This document shows positions 17,417 to 26,725 of a stretch of 63,677 nucleotides of DNA, piece after piece (the first letter of the stretch is position 1; every line of letters begins with the position of its first letter). The DNA is from Oscillospiraceae bacterium (lineage in GTDB: Bacteria; Bacillota; Clostridia; Oscillospirales; Oscillospiraceae): assembly GCA_916988195.3 (NCBI GenBank), contig CAKASQ030000014.1:1-63677 (forward strand), in the 5' to 3' direction. Both the position numbers and the translations under genes were made by a program. The notes beneath the pieces are model-generated. The model saw nothing but the letters and a program-made list of their open reading frames with translations. It made no database searches and was not told the origin of the DNA.

Positions 17417-18409
17417 ATGTTTGATTTTGCTTCGTTCCTTCCGCGCGCCGTCATGCAGGGCATTCCCCTTCTCTACGGCAGCACCGGTGAGATCCTCACC
17501 GAAAAATCCGGCAACCTGAACCTCGGCATCCCGGGCGTCATGTATGTCGGCGGTATCTGCGGCGTTATTGGCGCGTTCTTCTATGAGCAGGCCGTTCCCG
17601 CAGCCGAAATGAGCGCGCTGGCCGCCATCGGTATTCCGATGCTCTGCTCGCTGGCAGGCTCGCTTCTCATGGGCCTGATTTACTGCCTGCTGACGGTTAC
17701 GCTTCGCGCGAACCAGAACGTGACCGGTCTTGCCCTTACCACGTTCGGCGTCGGCGTCGGCAACTTTTTCGGCGGCTCTCTCATCAAGCTCTCCGGCAGT
17801 GAGGTCCCGTCCATCGCGCTGTCTGCAACGAGCGCCTATTTCAGTAAGTCGCTACCCATCGCCGAGACGACCGGCTGGTTTGGTCAGGTCTTCCTGTCCT
17901 ATGGCTTCCTGGCTTACCTCGCGATTGTCATTGCGCTTCTCGCTTCCTACTTCCTCAAGCACACGCGCGCCGGTCTTCATCTGCGCGCCGTCGGCGAGAG
18001 CGCCGCGACTGCGGACGCAGCCGGCATCAATGTCACGAAGTATAAGTACCTCGCAACCTGCGTCGGCAGCATGATCGCGGGTCTCGGCGGATTGTACTAC
18101 GTCATGGACTATGCCTGCGGCGTGTGGTCGAATAACGCGTTCGGCGACCGCGGCTGGCTGGCCATCGCCCTCGTCATCTTCACGATCTGGCGTCCGAATG
18201 TAAGCGTGCTTGCCTCCATCCTTTTCGGCGGCTGCTACATTCTCTACATCTTCATCCCCACCGGCACGAACCTTGCCATCAAGGAGCTCTATAAGATGCT
18301 TCCGTACGTGGTCACACTGGTCGTTCTGATCATCGTCTCGCTCCGCAAAAAGCGCGAGGATCAGCCGCCCCAGTCGCTGGGTCTTGCCTATTTCCGAGAA
18401 GAAAGATAG
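17417..18409 (+). CDS. Nucleoside ABC transporter permease 2
   Basis: A 330-aa partner permease with about 9 membrane segments. The conserved GSTGEILTEKSGNLNLGIPG near the N terminus and GERGWLA-like GDRGWLAIALVIF are hallmarks of the second BMP-system permease. It starts three bases after permease 1 ends and is the last gene of the operon, followed by a terminator. Confidence 0.93.
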   Translation: MFDFASFLPRAVMQGIPLLYGSTGEILTEKSGNLNLGIPGVMYVGGICGVIGAFFYEQAVPAAEMSALAAIGIPMLCSLAGSLLMGLIYCLLTVTLRANQNVTGLALTTFGVGVGNFFGGSLIKLSGSEVPSIALSATSAYFSKSLPIAETTGWFGQVFLSYGFLAYLAIVIALLASYFLKHTRAGLHLRAVGESAATADAAGINVTKYKYLATCVGSMIAGLGGLYYVMDYACGVWSNNAFGDRGWLAIALVIFTIWRPNVSVLASILFGGCYILYIFIPTGTNLAIKELYKMLPYVVTLVVLIIVSLRKKREDQPPQSLGLAYFREER

Positions 18410-18414
18410 CAAAA

Positions 18415-18450
18415 TATCGCCTCTGTACCGCAGTACAGAGGCGATTTCCT
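18415..18450 (+). terminator. Terminator of the nucleoside transporter operon
   Basis: A 12-bp stem ATCGCCTCTGTA/TACAGAGGCGAT with a short loop, then TTCCTT. Confidence 0.85.
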
Positions 18451-18455
18451 TATAC

Positions 18456-18486
18456 AAAAAAGCGGAAGGTTTTACCTTCCGCTTTT
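18456..18486 (-). terminator. Terminator of the zinc-ribbon gene
   Basis: AAAAAGCGGAAGGT and its complement form a hairpin with a U-run on the minus strand, just after the stop of the convergent zinc-ribbon gene. Confidence 0.75.
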
Positions 18487-18505
18487 CAGTATGCTGACTA
18501 AGAAA

Positions 18506-18784
18506 TTAGCCCTGTGCCTTCATGCGAGCGAAGCAGTCGCTGCAGTAGACGGGACGATCGGACTTCGGCTCAAAGGGAACACGAGCTTCGCCGCCGCAGG
18601 CAGCGCAGGTCGCGGTGAAGTACTCTCTGGGGCCACGGGTCGCGGTCTTGCGGGCATCGCGGCAAGCCTTGCAGCGCTGGGGCTCGTTCTGGAAGCCTCT
18701 TTCTGCGTAGAATTCCTGCTCACCGGCGGTGAAAACGAATTCCTTGCCACATTCTTTACAGACCAAAGTTTTGTCTTCGTACAT
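18506..18784 (-). CDS. Double zinc-ribbon protein
   Basis: A 92-aa protein with four CxxC pairs: CKEC, CKAC, CAAC and CSDC. The first half matches the small zf-trcl ribbon (L-V-C-K-E-C-G-K-E-F-V-F-T-A-G-E-Q-E-F) and the second the CxxC-x17-CxxC pattern (TIGR04145-like). I start at 18784 with GAGAGG upstream. Function is unknown; nucleic-acid binding is plausible. It has its own leader and terminator. Confidence 0.85.
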   Translation of the reverse strand: MYEDKTLVCKECGKEFVFTAGEQEFYAERGFQNEPQRCKACRDARKTATRGPREYFTATCAACGGEARVPFEPKSDRPVYCSDCFARMKAQG

Positions 18785-19050
18785 TTTGATGTTACCTCTC
18801 TTTTTTAGCGAAAATGATTTGCCCCGGAAACTGGGACTATTATATGCCATCAGCAAGAAGCTGGATGCGCTGAGATTTGCCGTGTGTTCTCCTGGGGTCT
18901 GTACACGAAGAGAGGGTACAAAGAATATCCGAAAGAATCAACAAGGCTGTGTACCGGAATTTTATGACACTGGACTCGGCTCCGGCCACCGTCCTACCTT
19001 TATATTATATGCAAGCTTTTTCCATTTGTCAATAGTAAATAAAACTCTTT

Positions 19051-20409
19051 TTATTTATTTAGAATTTTTTGTATGTTTTCGACGGCTTGTACCAGCGTTT
19101 TTACGACCAATTCCGCAAGATCTTGTGTATCCGCCTCGGCCATAACACGAATGAGCGGCTCTGTGCCTGACGCGCGCAGCAAAATCCGTCCGTGACCCGC
19201 AAGTCTTTCCTCCTCGCGCGCGACAATCGCGGCAAGCTCGGCGCTGTTTAAAATCGCGGTCTTTTCCTCGTTGGAGCCAACCTTTACATTTTGCAGCAGC
19301 TGCGGATAGTGGGTGATCTGGCCCGCCAGCTCGCTGGCCTTCTTGCCGCTTTGTCCCAAGATCGACAAAAATTGCAGCGCCGCAAGCTGACCGTCGCCGG
19401 TCGTCATGTGCTCTAAGAAGATGATGTGCCCCGACTGCTCGCCGCCGAGCACCATCGATTCTTTCTGCATCAGCTCCAGAACATTCCGGTCGCCGACCGC
19501 AGCGCACAAAAGTTTCAGGTGATTTTCCTCGCAGAATTTATGAAGGCCGAGGTTCGACATCACCGTCGCCACAAAGCCCTCGGACTTTAGCTTCCCCTGC
19601 GCAGTCAAATACTCTGCACAGACCGCCATGATCTGGTCGCCGTCAATTTCCTCGCCTGTTTCGTCAACGGCCAGACACCGGTCGGCATCGCCGTCAAACG
19701 CAAGGCCAAGATCGTATCCGCCGTCCACAACGGCTTTCGCGAGCTTTCCAAGATGCGTTGAGCCGCAGCCATCGTTGATGTTCACGCCGTCAGGGTCTGC
19801 GCTTAAATACGTCGCCTCCAACGGGAAACGGGAGAACAGCTTCCGTGCCGTCGCGCTGGCCGCGCCGTTGGCGCAGTCGAAGACGACCTTAATGGGCTTG
19901 AGGCCGTCCACCGTCAAGGCCAGATGGTCAAGATACGCGTCCATAAGCCCCGCGCCGTCGGAAATTCTTCCGATCTCGCCGTGCGTTTTCACAGGAAGCT
20001 CGCCCTCCTGCAAAATGAGCGATTCGATGTTTGCCTCCAACTCGTCGCTGAGCTTAAAGCCGCGCGAGGAGAACATTTTAATGCCGTTGTGCTCAAAGGG
20101 ATTGTGCGACGCGGAGATCACAATGCCCGCGTCCGCGTGCTCGCGCACCGTTAAGTATGCCACCGCCGGGGTCGGAATCACGCCGAGCTTTACCGCGTCG
20201 CAGCCGCTGGCCGTAAGACCCGCGAGAAGCGCCGCTTCCAGCATATCAGAAGAAATGCGCGTATCCTTGCCGATGACGACCTTCGGGCGCTTTCCCTCGA
20301 AGCTTCCAAGACTGATGGCCGCCGCCTGACCGACCCGGTACGCAAGATGGCACGTCAGCGTCTCGTTCGCAACGCCGCGAATGCCGTCGGTTCCAAATAG
20401 TTTTCCCAT
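19051..20409 (-). CDS. glmM: Phosphoglucosamine mutase
   Basis: A 452-aa enzyme converting glucosamine-6-P to glucosamine-1-P for UDP-GlcNAc and peptidoglycan synthesis. Diagnostic motifs are GTDGIRG at residues 6-12, the phosphoserine loop ISASHNPFEHNGIK (~99-112), the metal loop FDGDADRC (~240) and the sugar-phosphate loop LLRASGTEPLIRVM (~413). Length is typical. It is the last gene of a run with ruvC, ruvA and ruvB. Confidence 0.97.
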   Translation of the reverse strand: MGKLFGTDGIRGVANETLTCHLAYRVGQAAAISLGSFEGKRPKVVIGKDTRISSDMLEAALLAGLTASGCDAVKLGVIPTPAVAYLTVREHADAGIVISASHNPFEHNGIKMFSSRGFKLSDELEANIESLILQEGELPVKTHGEIGRISDGAGLMDAYLDHLALTVDGLKPIKVVFDCANGAASATARKLFSRFPLEATYLSADPDGVNINDGCGSTHLGKLAKAVVDGGYDLGLAFDGDADRCLAVDETGEEIDGDQIMAVCAEYLTAQGKLKSEGFVATVMSNLGLHKFCEENHLKLLCAAVGDRNVLELMQKESMVLGGEQSGHIIFLEHMTTGDGQLAALQFLSILGQSGKKASELAGQITHYPQLLQNVKVGSNEEKTAILNSAELAAIVAREEERLAGHGRILLRASGTEPLIRVMAEADTQDLAELVVKTLVQAVENIQKILNK

Positions 20410-20427
20410 ACGAAATACCCTTCTTAC

Positions 20428-21474
20428 TCAAAAACTAAGCTGCTCACCCTGCGCGCTCTGCGGCGCGGGCAGATGCAGATGCTCATACGCGAGCTGCGTC
20501 ACGCAGCGGCCTCTCGGCGTGCGCGTCAAAAATCCAATTTGCATCAAGTACGGCTCATACACGTCCTCGAGCGTCACGGCCTCCTCGCCGATGGTCGCCG
20601 CGAGCGTTTCAAGGCCGACAGGGCCTCCGCCGTAATTGCGGATGATGGCCGTGAGCATGCGCCGGTCGATGGCGTCGAGCCCCAGATGGTCGACCTCCAG
20701 CTTCCCCAGCGCGTGGTCCGCCGCTTCCTTGGTGATGACGCCGTCATAGTAGACCTGCGCAAAATCGCGCACGCGGCGAAGAAGCCGGTTCGCAATACGC
20801 GGCGTGCCTCTCGAGCGCGAGGCAATCTCCATCGCGCCCGCCGGGTCAATTTCAATTCCTAACAGCGCCGCCGAACGCGTCACGATCCGGCTCAGCTCCT
20901 CGTTCGTGTATAATTCCAGCCGCAGCTGCACGCCGAAGCGGTCGCGAAGCGGACTCGAGAGCTGCCCCGCGCGCGTCGTCGCGCCGATTAAGGTAAAGCG
21001 CGGCAGATCGAGCCGGATGGAGTTTGCAGACGGCCCTTTTCCGATGATGATATCGATCGCGTAGTCCTCCATCGCGGGATAGAGAATTTCCTCGACCGCG
21101 CGGTTGAGCCGGTGAATTTCGTCGATGAACAGAATATCGCCCGGCGCGAGGTTCGTGAGTAACGCCGCCAAATCGCCCGCCTTTTCGATGGCCGGGCCCG
21201 AAGTGATGCGGATGCCGGAGCCCATCTCGTTTGCAATGACGCCCGCGAGCGTCGTCTTGCCAAGTCCCGGCGGCCCGTAGAGCAGCACGTGGTCCAAGGG
21301 CTCATTGCGCCGTCTGGCCGCCTCAATATAGACCGAAAGGTTTCCCTTTGCCTTTTCCTGTCCGGTGTAATCCGAGAGCGTCTTGGGGCGCAGGCTCACC
21401 TCGCCGTCGTCCTGCGGGGTCAGGCTCGTCGTTACGATCGGCGCTTCAAAATCCTGTGAAAAATCAAGGCTCAT
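20428..21474 (-). CDS. ruvB: Holliday junction branch-migration helicase RuvB
   Basis: A 348-aa AAA+ motor of the RuvABC resolvasome. Walker A is GPPGLGKTT (residues ~66), Walker B is [10 protein letters not shown], sensor 1 is IGATTRAG and the C-terminal winged-helix domain holds [12 protein letters not shown] and [10 protein letters not shown]. It follows ruvA by 12 bp. Length and motifs are complete. Confidence 0.98.
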   Translation of the reverse strand: MSLDFSQDFEAPIVTTSLTPQDDGEVSLRPKTLSDYTGQEKAKGNLSVYIEAARRRNEPLDHVLLYGPPGLGKTTLAGVIANEMGSGIRITSGPAIEKAGDLAALLTNLAPGDILFIDEIHRLNRAVEEILYPAMEDYAIDIIIGKGPSANSIRLDLPRFTLIGATTRAGQLSSPLRDRFGVQLRLELYTNEELSRIVTRSAALLGIEIDPAGAMEIASRSRGTPRIANRLLRRVRDFAQVYYDGVITKEAADHALGKLEVDHLGLDAIDRRMLTAIIRNYGGGPVGLETLAATIGEEAVTLEDVYEPYLMQIGFLTRTPRGRCVTQLAYEHLHLPAPQSAQGEQLSF

Positions 21475-21486
21475 CGCCGTTCCCCC

Positions 21487-22086
21487 TTACTGCATGACCA
21501 TTGCGCGCAGCGCCTGCCGGACGATCTCCTCGACGCGCATCGCGTTTACGTCCACGCCCTTGAGCGCGGCGGCGATCTCCTGCTGGCTGTATCCAAGGCT
21601 CGCAAGCGCCGCCGTGGCCTCCGCCGTCTTGCTGCCGCGCACGGGAGCCGCGCTTTCCATCTGCGCGCCGGAAAGCTCGAGCTGCGCGGGCGCGAGCTTG
21701 TCTTTGAGCTCCAGCAAAATCCGCTGCGCCATCTTTTTGCCCACGCCCTGCGCCATCGTGAGCGTCTTTTCGTCCTGCGTCATGACGGCAAGCAGGAACT
21801 GGTCAGGCGTGACGACCGACAAAATCGCAAGCGCCGCCTTCGGCCCCACGCCCCCCACGCCGAGAAGCCTTTCAAAGCAGTTTAATTCCTCGCGCGTAGA
21901 AAAGCCGTAGATGTCGAACGCGTCCTCTTTGATGTTGCAGTAGGTAAAAAGCTTTGCCTGCTTTCCGACCTGCAATTTGGACAGCGTATAGTTTGTCGTA
22001 TGGCAGGCATAGCCCACGCCCCCGCAGTCGACGACCGCGAGGCCGGTATCGAGCACCGTAATCGTGCCGTTCAGATAATAAAACAT
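21487..22086 (-). CDS. ruvA: Holliday junction DNA-binding subunit RuvA
   Basis: A 199-aa RuvA. The N-terminal OB fold (MFYYLNGTI...GVGYACHT) is followed by the helix-hairpin-helix pair (LLGVGGVGPKAALAIL and MAQGVGKKMAQRILLEL) and a C-terminal UBA-like domain (ALASLGYSQQEIAAAL) that contacts RuvB. It lies 10 bp after ruvC. Confidence 0.97.
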   Translation of the reverse strand: MFYYLNGTITVLDTGLAVVDCGGVGYACHTTNYTLSKLQVGKQAKLFTYCNIKEDAFDIYGFSTREELNCFERLLGVGGVGPKAALAILSVVTPDQFLLAVMTQDEKTLTMAQGVGKKMAQRILLELKDKLAPAQLELSGAQMESAAPVRGSKTAEATAALASLGYSQQEIAAALKGVDVNAMRVEEIVRQALRAMVMQ

Positions 22087-22096
22087 GGCCTGCCTC

Positions 22097-22594
22097 CTAA
22101 GTTTCCTGTACTCTGCTCAAAAGCGACGTTGCGCTTCTCGCGTGGCACAGGGCGATGGCAATCGCGTCCGCCGCATCGTCCGGGCGCGCCACCTTTTCCA
22201 TTTTTAAAATTCTTCGCGTCATGTCCATGACCTGCCGCTTTTCCGCGCCGCCGTAGCCCACGACAGCCTGCTTGACCTGATTGGGCGTATACTCATAAAG
22301 CGGCGCGCCGTATTTTTCGATCGCGAGCAGAATCACGCCTCTGCCGTGGCTCACACCGATACCGGTCGTGACGTTGTGCCCCCAGAAGAGCTCCTCGACC
22401 GCCACCGCGTCGGGCTTCACGGTTGAAAGAAGCTCCATCATGTCATCGTAGAGCATCACGAGCCGCCTCGAGAGCGTCAGTCCCGCCGGGGTCGTGATCG
22501 TTCCGTAGTTCAAAAGGTGCAGCTGCCCTTGGCTAGAGTGCAAAACGCCGAAGCCCGTCGTTGCGTAGCCGGGGTCGATGCCCAGAATCTGCAT
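22097..22594 (-). CDS. ruvC: Holliday junction resolvase RuvC
   Basis: A 165-aa RNase H-fold endonuclease. The acidic catalytic residues are visible in GIDPGYATTG (Asp7), AVEELFWG (Glu) and RPDDAADAIAIALCH (the C-terminal Asp pair). It precedes ruvA and ruvB on the same strand; the full resolvasome in one operon is common in Clostridia. Confidence 0.97.
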   Translation of the reverse strand: MQILGIDPGYATTGFGVLHSSQGQLHLLNYGTITTPAGLTLSRRLVMLYDDMMELLSTVKPDAVAVEELFWGHNVTTGIGVSHGRGVILLAIEKYGAPLYEYTPNQVKQAVVGYGGAEKRQVMDMTRRILKMEKVARPDDAADAIAIALCHARSATSLLSRVQET

Positions 22595-22606
22595 GGCCGC
22601 CTCCCG

Positions 22607-22783
22607 TCAGAACTTGCCGAACATTTCCCAGTAGCACATGCCGCCGATTGCGAAAATCACAATCGCCAGCAGCACCCACGCCAGAATGATATGGCTCTTC
22701 GGGCGCGGCGTATAGGGCGTTTTTTCCTCCGGCTGCGCGTGCGCGCTCTTGTATTCCAGCTCTTCCGTCGATCGCTCCGCCAT
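22607..22783 (-). CDS. Small single-pass membrane protein, 58 aa
   Basis: A charged N-terminal half (MAERSTEELEYKS..., Pro-rich to residue ~30) is followed by one hydrophobic helix (residues ~31-50, IILAWVLLAIVIFAIGG) and a short tail. CGGAGG lies about 9 bases before the ATG. It is the first gene of the ruvC-A-B-glmM run, 12 bp ahead of ruvC. The family is unknown; the good ribosome site and tight spacing support a real gene. Confidence 0.7.
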   Translation of the reverse strand: MAERSTEELEYKSAHAQPEEKTPYTPRPKSHIILAWVLLAIVIFAIGGMCYWEMFGKF

Positions 22784-22921
22784 CTCTCGCGCCTCCGTTT
22801 CGTTTTATCGCATATAGATTGATTATATCACACATTCGTTCAAAATCCTAGAAGAAAAATTGCGTGCCCGCCATGCATACTTTTCCGCCTGCGGCAGATA
22901 CTGCCGTCAGGAGGTTTCGCT

Positions 22922-23596
22922 ATGCTCATTTCATTCATCCGCACGATTATCCTATACACCATCCTGATCGTTGTCATCCGCCTCATGGGAAAGCGCCAGC
23001 TGGGCGAGATGGAGCCGATGGAGTTCGTGGTCACGATGCTGCTGGCAAACCTCGCGGCCGTCCCGATGCAGGAGACTGGGATCCCGCTTCTGTCGGGGCT
23101 CATCCCGATTCTGGTCGTTTTGTCGATGGAGCTGCTGCTGTCTGTTCTGGTCTATCACAGCGTCGGCGCGCGAAGGCTCCTTTGCGGCAAGCCCGTCATT
23201 CTGATGGAACACGGCAGGCTCTTGCAGGAGAACCTCAAAAAGACGCGCATCACGCCGGACGAGCTCACCGAGTTTCTGCGCATCGAGGGTATTACCGATC
23301 TTGCCAGCGTCAAATATGCGATTTTAGAGACGAGCGGTCAGGTGAGCGTGCTTCCTTATGCAAAGTTTAAACCCGCCAGCGCGAAGGCTGCCGGGGTGCA
23401 GGTGGAGGACACGAATCTCCCCGTGACCGTCATTTCCGACGGTCAGGTTCTGGCCGAGAATCTCCCGAAGCTCGGGAAAAACCGGGCGTGGGTGGACGAT
23501 GTTCTGCGGGACTACGCCTGCCGCGCGAAGGATGTGTATCTTCTGTCCTGCGAGCCGGGCGGCAAGCTCTACTTCTGCCGGAAGGAGCGTGGCTGA
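22922..23596 (+). CDS. DUF421 family membrane protein (YetF-like)
   Basis: A 224-aa protein with three N-terminal membrane segments, containing the family landmark RLMGKRQLGEMEPMEFVVTM (residues ~20-39), then a cytoplasmic alpha/beta domain with GKPVILMEHGRL and LKKTRITPDEL. DUF421 proteins are widespread in spore formers; their biochemical role is not settled. AGGAGG lies upstream of the ATG. The stop is followed two bases later by the DUF4363 gene. Confidence 0.92.
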   Translation: MLISFIRTIILYTILIVVIRLMGKRQLGEMEPMEFVVTMLLANLAAVPMQETGIPLLSGLIPILVVLSMELLLSVLVYHSVGARRLLCGKPVILMEHGRLLQENLKKTRITPDELTEFLRIEGITDLASVKYAILETSGQVSVLPYAKFKPASAKAAGVQVEDTNLPVTVISDGQVLAENLPKLGKNRAWVDDVLRDYACRAKDVYLLSCEPGGKLYFCRKERG

Positions 23597-23598
23597 GT

Positions 23599-23979
23599 AT
23601 GCGTCATATTTTGCTTTCCTGCATCATTTTGCTGCTCGCGCTCGCGTTCTGCCTGTTTTCGATGCTCCACGTAAGAGACATCTGCCGCAAAACGTTAGAC
23701 CTTTTGTCAAGCGCGCAGACTGCCGCGGAGCGAAATGATTTTGAAACCTGCCGAGCCTCCATGCAGGACGCGGCGCTGCACTGGAAGCAGTATGAGCGCT
23801 ATTTCGGACTCGCCCTGCGTCATGAAGAAGTCGACGATGTCATTTCCCGCTTCGCCGCGCTCAATCAGTACGCCGTCTTAGCCGACCGGGACGATTTTCT
23901 CGCCGGGTGCGCCGAGCTGATGAGTGCTGTCCGCCATCTGCGCGAAATGGAGCTTCCGACGGTAGAGAATATCCTGTAA
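23599..23979 (+). CDS. DUF4363 family protein
   Basis: A 126-aa protein with one N-terminal hydrophobic helix (ILLSCIILLLALAFCLFSML), then a helical extracytoplasmic domain. The fixed pairing with a DUF421 gene and the HWKQYERYFGLALRHEEVDD text point to DUF4363. The two probably form a membrane complex. A terminator follows. Confidence 0.82.
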   Translation: MRHILLSCIILLLALAFCLFSMLHVRDICRKTLDLLSSAQTAAERNDFETCRASMQDAALHWKQYERYFGLALRHEEVDDVISRFAALNQYAVLADRDDFLAGCAELMSAVRHLREMELPTVENIL

Positions 23980-23988
23980 CAAAGAACA

Positions 23989-24020
23989 CCCGCCGGAACC
24001 CCGGCGGGCGTCGCAGATTT
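23989..24020 (+). terminator. Rho-independent terminator
   Basis: CCCGCCGG (23989-23996) pairs with CCGGCGGG (24001-24008) after the DUF4363 gene. A T-rich run (GATTTTCGGATTTTTTC) lies about 10 bases further on. Confidence 0.65.
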
Positions 24021-24073
24021 TCGGATTTTTTCATCACGTCCGTACGGGATTCGCGAAAATCCCCCCGGTTTTG

Positions 24074-24180
24074 CGTAGGGGTCGATGCCCACATCGACCC
24101 GGCGGAACGTACCGTTTATACGGAAATCCCCGGCGAATTCGCAACATTTTCACGGGGCGATGTGGGCATCGCCCCCTACG
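24074..24180 (-). repeat. Dual-hairpin intergenic repeat, copy B
   Basis: A 107-bp copy with intact hairpins GGGTCGATG-CCCA-CATCGACCC and GGGGCGATG-TGGG-CATCGCCCC. The asymmetric core is inverted relative to copy A. It lies between the convergent ends of the DUF4363 and nrdR genes. Confidence 0.9.
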
Positions 24181-24204
24181 AACATTCCGGAGAAACGTGT
24201 GTGC

Positions 24205-24660
24205 TTATTTTTCCTCCAGCAGCTTATTGAGCTCGCGCATGAAGCTGTCGATGTCCTTGAACTGGCGGTAGACCGAGGCAAAGCGGACGTAGGCGACCTC
24301 GTCGAGGGGCTTGAGGCGCTCCATAACAAGCTCGCCGATCTGCGTCGTGGACACCTCGCGGTCGAGCGAGTTCTGGATGATCTGCTCAATCGCGTCCGTT
24401 GCGGCCTCGAGCTTCGCCAGAGCCACCGGGCGCTTCTCGCAGGCGCGGAGCATGCCGTTTAAAATCTTGTTGCGGTCAAACGCCTGCCGCGCGCCGTCGC
24501 GCTTGATGACCACGATGGGCAGGCACTCGACCGTCTCGTAGGTCGTAAAGCGCTTCTGGCACGACAGGCACTCGCGTCTTCTGCGGATGCTCTGCCCGTC
24601 TTCCGAGTGGCGCGAATCGACGACCTTGCTCTCCTGATACCCACAATACGGACACTTCAT
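24205..24660 (-). CDS. nrdR: Transcriptional repressor NrdR
   Basis: A 151-aa zinc-ribbon/ATP-cone repressor of ribonucleotide reductase genes. The start [17 protein letters not shown] and the second CxxC ([12 protein letters not shown]) form the ribbon. The ATP cone follows ([20 protein letters not shown]). The start at 24660 is set by the conserved N terminus and a GGAGGAA site. No nrd gene is nearby. Confidence 0.97.
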   Translation of the reverse strand: MKCPYCGYQESKVVDSRHSEDGQSIRRRRECLSCQKRFTTYETVECLPIVVIKRDGARQAFDRNKILNGMLRACEKRPVALAKLEAATDAIEQIIQNSLDREVSTTQIGELVMERLKPLDEVAYVRFASVYRQFKDIDSFMRELNKLLEEK

Positions 24661-24759
24661 GGCATGTTCCTCCCAGCGGCGAAATATAGTTTGATTATAA
24701 CAAACTAGCCCTGCCGTGTCTACCGGTTTTTCGCCCAAATCCCGGCAAATTCCGCGCAA

Positions 24760-25044
24760 TTACAAGGAGTCTTCTATCACCTCCCGCAGGCTCTCCGGCG
24801 TCACCGTTCCGCGCGCAAGCTTCCGGAGAAGCTGGTCGATTTCTTCCCGCAGGCTCGTCACGTCCGGAACCTCCGTGCGCGTTTCCTCGCCATTGCACAC
24901 TGCTTCGACGGCTATGCCGTAGCGTGTGGTTCCGTCCGGGGCTTCCTCCCAGAGTCGGTAGTACTTGAGCTCCAGCGGCGCGCCGCGGCAGGTTTCGGTG
25001 AAGACTTTTTGCGCAAGCGATCGATTTTTTGTTTTCATTGTCAT
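24760..25044 (-). CDS. DUF6514-like small protein
   Basis: A 94-aa protein with an antiparallel-sheet-like centre (LELKYYRLWEE...YGIAVEAVC) and a helical end (LLRKLARGTVTPESLREVIED). This resembles DUF6514, small clostridial proteins of unknown function. GGAGGG precedes the ATG at 25044. It lies 99 bp upstream of nrdR on the same strand. Confidence 0.7.
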   Translation of the reverse strand: MTMKTKNRSLAQKVFTETCRGAPLELKYYRLWEEAPDGTTRYGIAVEAVCNGEETRTEVPDVTSLREEIDQLLRKLARGTVTPESLREVIEDSL

Positions 25045-25239
25045 TTTTTATTCCCTCCTGCTTCCTATTGAACCACAGATCGTGTATACTGAAAACGAAA
25101 AGTATTCGCGCCCGTTCGACACGCTTCGCCGCGTTTCTCGGAAATGAGAGGAAAATACCCGGCAAGCGCCAGATAACCCGCGTTTTCTCTTCTATATATT
25201 TCCTTTTCTGTCGAAAACTTTTTCAGGAGGGCCTTTCCC

Positions 25240-26061
25240 ATGCGCCTGCCGGAGCCTGCCTCGCGCGCGCTGCGCGCGCTCAAACGCACGCAGATCCCCG
25301 TCTATGCCGGAAATGCGGCGTTCTTTCTCGTGCTGTCGTTTCTGCCGCTGCTGACGCTGCTTTTGGGGATCCTCCAATACACGGTCTTCGGGCCTGAGGA
25401 CCTGCTCGAGATCCTCTCGCGCATCATGCCGGACGAAGTGCTGCCGCTGTTCGATGATTTTTTGCAGAAGCTTTACCCGAAAAGCGGCGCGGCGGTAATT
25501 TCCGTAAGCGCGGTGACAGCGGCGTGGTCGGCCTCCAACGGCATTTACGGCATGGCGCGGGGGCTCGGCGCGGTGCTGGATGTCAAAGAGACGAGAAGCT
25601 ATGTCCATATGCGGCTTTTGTGTTTGTTTTACATGCTGCTGTTTGTGCTGGGGCTCGTGCTGACGCTTTTGCTGCACGTATTCGGCCGGAAGCTGCTCTC
25701 GGTTTTCACGGCGCGGGCGCTGCCGCTTGCAAGGACGCTGTCTTTTTTGCTGGAGCATTTGCAGCTTTATTCGTTCTTTCTTCTGACGGCGCTTTTTTCC
25801 CTTCTCTATCTTGCCCTTCCCAACCGGCGGCAGCGGCTCTCCCGTGTGCTTCCGGGGGCGTTGGCCGCGGCGGGCGCGTGGCTGTTATTTTCTGCGCTGT
25901 TTTCCGTCTACGTCAACCACTTTGCGAAGGGTCTCGCGCTCTATGGCAGCCTCACGACCATGGTCCTCACCATGCTCTGGGTTTACGTCTGCGTGAGCAT
26001 CGTCTTCTACGGCGCGTTTTTCAACCGCCTGCTTGCCCAGCGCCGCGAGAACCGCACATAA
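25240..26061 (+). CDS. YihY/BrkB-family inner-membrane protein
   Basis: A 273-aa protein with six predicted membrane helices. The family pattern is visible in AGNAAFFLVLSFLPLL (residues ~23-38), a central AWSASNGIYGMARGL and the C-terminal LYGSLTTMVLTMLWVYVCVSIVFYGA region. Often labelled ribonuclease BN by old error, it is a membrane protein of unclear function. AGGAGG lies upstream, and a terminator follows. Confidence 0.92.
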   Translation: MRLPEPASRALRALKRTQIPVYAGNAAFFLVLSFLPLLTLLLGILQYTVFGPEDLLEILSRIMPDEVLPLFDDFLQKLYPKSGAAVISVSAVTAAWSASNGIYGMARGLGAVLDVKETRSYVHMRLLCLFYMLLFVLGLVLTLLLHVFGRKLLSVFTARALPLARTLSFLLEHLQLYSFFLLTALFSLLYLALPNRRQRLSRVLPGALAAAGAWLLFSALFSVYVNHFAKGLALYGSLTTMVLTMLWVYVCVSIVFYGAFFNRLLAQRRENRT

Positions 26062-26069
26062 TACGGCAG

Positions 26070-26099
26070 AACGCTCCGGAACAGTCCGGAGCGTTTTCG
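26070..26099 (+). terminator. Rho-independent terminator
   Basis: AACGCTCCGG pairs with CCGGAGCGTT, followed by TTCG, after the YihY gene. Confidence 0.8.
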
Positions 26100-26173
26100 T
26101 TTTCCGTAACACTTTGATTGCCCGCTACGTCCTGTAGGGCAGCACGTGCAAGTTTGAACCCGAGGTGATCCAT

Positions 26174-26725
26174 ATGACCGAAGAAGAAGCATTGCAGCGC
26201 TTACGCGCGCAGGACACGACCGTCCTGCACTGGCTCATCGGACAATACAACCGGTATGTCGCGTCCATCATCCGCGCGGTGCTGGGCAAGACCTGCCGGG
26301 AGGAGGACGCGGAGGAGCTGACCGCCGATGTGTTTTACAGCGTCTTCCGCCGCGCGGGCAGCATCTCACCCGGAAAGCTGCAGGCATATCTTGGCGCGGC
26401 GGCCAGGAACCGTGCAAAGGATTTTCTCCGGAAGCAGAAGCCGTTGGAGGCAGACCTTGACGAGCTGACGCTCCCGGATGGAGAAGGAACGGCCCCGGAG
26501 GCAGAGCTTCTGCGCCGCGAGCGCCAAATGCGCGTCAAAGAAGCCATTTTCTCGATGGAGCCTGTCGACCGGGAAATTTTCCTGCGCTATTACTACTATT
26601 TGCAGCCCGCACCCGAGATTGCGGAGGCGATGCGCCTTACCCCCGGTGCGGTGCGCACCCGACTCTCGCGCGGCCGGGCGGCGCTCAAAAAACGACTTTC
26701 ACAGGAGGAATTCTTATGCGAGTAA
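26174..26725 (+). CDS. ECF-type RNA polymerase sigma factor
   Basis: A 183-aa sigma-70 family protein. Region 2 is HWLIGQYNRYVASIIRAVLG...EDAEELTADVF (residues ~17-55), and region 4 is FLRYYYYLQPAPEIAEAMRL...VRTRLSRGRAALKK (~135-175). The ATG at 26174 has GAGGTGAT upstream. It overlaps the next gene by 10 bp, a typical sigma/anti-sigma pairing. The target promoters are unknown. Confidence 0.9.
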   Translation: MTEEEALQRLRAQDTTVLHWLIGQYNRYVASIIRAVLGKTCREEDAEELTADVFYSVFRRAGSISPGKLQAYLGAAARNRAKDFLRKQKPLEADLDELTLPDGEGTAPEAELLRRERQMRVKEAIFSMEPVDREIFLRYYYYLQPAPEIAEAMRLTPGAVRTRLSRGRAALKKRLSQEEFLCE

